The notes beneath the pieces were generated by a model. It saw only the letters and a program-made list of their open reading frames with translations, searched no databases and was not told where the DNA came from. The translations under genes were made by a program, and so were the position numbers. 64,000 nt of DNA from Tenacibaculum maritimum NCIMB 2154 (GTDB taxonomy: Bacteria; Bacteroidota; Bacteroidia; Flavobacteriales; Flavobacteriaceae), in the NCBI RefSeq assembly GCF_900119795.1, contig NZ_LT634361.1, forward strand, positions 1,612,001 through 1,676,000, written 5' to 3'. Below, one piece after another: positions 62,597 to 64,000 of the stretch; the first letter of the stretch is position 1; every line of letters begins with the position of its first letter.

Positions 62597-63918
62597 TATG
62601 CTGTATGCTTTGCGCTGTCAATAATACTTTGAGGCAAAGCCTTTTTTGCTTTTGCTCCCATCTTTTTTAATTTTTCAACACTAGTTATTAAATTACCCCG
62701 CCCGTTTACGAGTTTTCCCATTGCTAAATCATAATCAGCTTTAGAGGCATCAATTTTTTTACCTATTCCTATCAAATCTTTTAACAAACCTTCAAATTTA
62801 TCATATAAGGCACCTGCTTGCCTTGCTATTTCCAAGGCATTTCGTTGCTGCTTTTCATTATTCCACATGGTATCAATTGTTCGTAAAGTAGCTAGTAGGG
62901 TGGTAGGCGTAACAATCACTATATTTTTTTCAAAAGCTTTATTATAAAGCGCATTGTCAGCATTTAAGGCTACCGCAAAAGCTGGCTCAATAGGAATGAA
63001 GAGCAATACAAAATCAGGCGATGCTATTTTATAAATATCTTCATATCTTTTTTCACTTAATTGAGTAATGTGCTTTTTTAAAGAATGAAGGTGTTTTTTT
63101 AACAAAAAGTCTTTTTCAGCTACGTCATCACTATTTGAAAACTGCTCATATGCTGTTAAAGAAACTTTAGCGTCCACAATCATTTTTTTATTATTAGGCA
63201 AATGTATTACCACATCGGGTAATACTCTTTTCCCTTGCTCATTGGTAAAAGATTGTTGTACAAAGTACTCTCTGTCTTTTTCCAAGCCAGATTTTTCTAA
63301 CACACGTTCCAATACTAATTCCCCCCAATTTCCTTGAATTTTACTGTCACCTTTTAACGCTTTTGTTAAGTTTGTTGCTTCTTTACTCATTTGTAAATTA
63401 AGTTCTTTTAAACCTAGTATTTGTTGGCGTAAAGCAGCATGGTAATCAACACTTTCTTTATGAGTTTGTGCTACTTTGTTTTCAAAGCCCTTTATTTTTT
63501 CTTGAAGAGGCGTTAAAATATTTTGTATGTTTTCTTTATTTTGAGCCGTAAATTTACTTGATTTCTCTTCTAATATTTTATTAGCCAAGTTTTCAAATTC
63601 TTTGGTAAATTTAGTCTGCAAGTTTTCTATTTCTTGTTGATTATCTTTTAGTTTTAATTGCAAATTTTGCAAATTGCTCTCTTGAGTTGCGTTTATTTTT
63701 ATTAAGCTTTCTTTGTCTGCTTGGTTTGCTTTTAACTCAACTTGAAGGGCATTAATTGTTGACTCTGCGTTTTTTTGAATTTGATTTAACAAGATGTTTC
63801 GTTCTTGTAAGACTACTTTTTCTTGCTCAAATTTTAATTTGGCTAATAATCGTCCTGATATTAAACCAATTATACCTCCTGATATTGCTATTAATAAGTA
63901 AATAATCAATTCGTTCAT
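62596..63918 (-). CDS. rmuC: DNA recombination protein RmuC
   Basis: A 440-residue protein of the RmuC family, which limits recombination between inverted repeats and resembles a PD-(D/E)xK nuclease. It has an N-terminal membrane anchor (LIIYLLIAISGGIIGLISG, about 3-22), a long coiled coil (about 30-170) and the RmuC domain from about 190: IQGNWGELVLERVLEKSGL, VLPDVVIHLPNNKKMIVDAKVSLTAY (nuclease core motif) and PDFVLLFIPIEPAFAVAL. The 82 bases between its start and the window edge hold no recognisable feature. Confidence 0.93.
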   Translation of the reverse strand: MNELIIYLLIAISGGIIGLISGRLLAKLKFEQEKVVLQERNILLNQIQKNAESTINALQVELKANQADKESLIKINATQESNLQNLQLKLKDNQQEIENLQTKFTKEFENLANKILEEKSSKFTAQNKENIQNILTPLQEKIKGFENKVAQTHKESVDYHAALRQQILGLKELNLQMSKEATNLTKALKGDSKIQGNWGELVLERVLEKSGLEKDREYFVQQSFTNEQGKRVLPDVVIHLPNNKKMIVDAKVSLTAYEQFSNSDDVAEKDFLLKKHLHSLKKHITQLSEKRYEDIYKIASPDFVLLFIPIEPAFAVALNADNALYNKAFEKNIVIVTPTTLLATLRTIDTMWNNEKQQRNALEIARQAGALYDKFEGLLKDLIGIGKKIDASKADYDLAMGKLVNGRGNLITSVEKLKKMGAKAKKALPQSIIDSAKHTA

Positions 63919-64000
63919 TATATTAAATTAAGTGCTAAATTTATCATTTTAAAATCCGATAATGACAAAGGCTTTTTCAAAATTTATATACACTAAAATT

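Noticed and set aside
1..64000. CRISPR arrays, tRNA/rRNA genes, insertion sequences, prophage or defence systems
   Set aside because: No repeat-spacer pattern, transposase, integrase or defence-type gene is visible; the gaps are mostly too short and explained by promoters and terminators.

Overview
The window is chromosomal DNA of a member of the Bacteroidota, almost certainly family Flavobacteriaceae. A Tenacibaculum- or Polaribacter-like genus is my guess and cannot be settled from this piece. The reasons are a low-GC, A/T-rich gene set, repeated TAnnTTTG promoter boxes, type IX secretion (T9SS) sorting tails on two secreted nucleases, BshA and a YtxJ protein for bacillithiol, a DnaX lacking its zinc-binding cysteines, and a DUF3810/PepT/DUF5606 gene set. 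Genes lie close together on both strands. Many convergent pairs share one strong hairpin that looks like a bidirectional terminator. I see no rRNA, tRNA, insertion sequence, prophage or CRISPR array.

Layout. 1-9.5 kb: a cut-off DMT permease, aroB divergent from proline dehydrogenase with a mini LETM1-like protein, a DbpA-type helicase, a UspA-SulP pair and dnaX. 9.7-20.5 kb: msrA, lysA, pepT with a lipoprotein and a DUF3810 membrane protease-like gene, dnaB, a secreted amidotransferase-like protein, the N-terminal half of transketolase, a 622-base gene-poor gap, and bshA. 20.5-25.1 kb: two tandem secreted endonuclease I paralogues. 25.3-36.4 kb: pheT, pyrD, a LysE exporter, lon, an SDR, mazG, DUF5606, def, ruvX and dapD.

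36.4-47.4 kb is the accessory region and concerns surface glycans. It holds a two-domain GT2 glycosyltransferase fusion, a protein with bacterial sialyltransferase-like motifs, a TsaC-type gene, and an eight-gene leftward cluster: pseB, pseC, an aldo/keto reductase, an SpsF-like nucleotidyltransferase, a class III aminotransferase, two GNAT acetyltransferases and pseI. It looks like a nonulosonic (pseudaminic-type) acid pathway, but no PseG hydrolase and no ordinary PseF are present. A short coding-like relic lies just before pseI.

47.4-64 kb: cca, an outer-membrane barrel, the C-terminal transketolase half (31 kb from its partner), maf, a truncated UbiA prenyltransferase remnant, smpB, an OmpW-like protein, clpB, ytxJ, an SF2 helicase, an RMD1-family membrane protein, fumarylacetoacetase, glyA and rmuC.

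The observations I rate highest are a run of ten A residues in dnaX exactly where slippage would yield a short gamma-like clamp-loader subunit, the variant nonulosonate locus with its candidate transferase, the widespread but uncharacterised secreted amidotransferase-like protein, and the LETM1-like protein translationally coupled to proline dehydrogenase.
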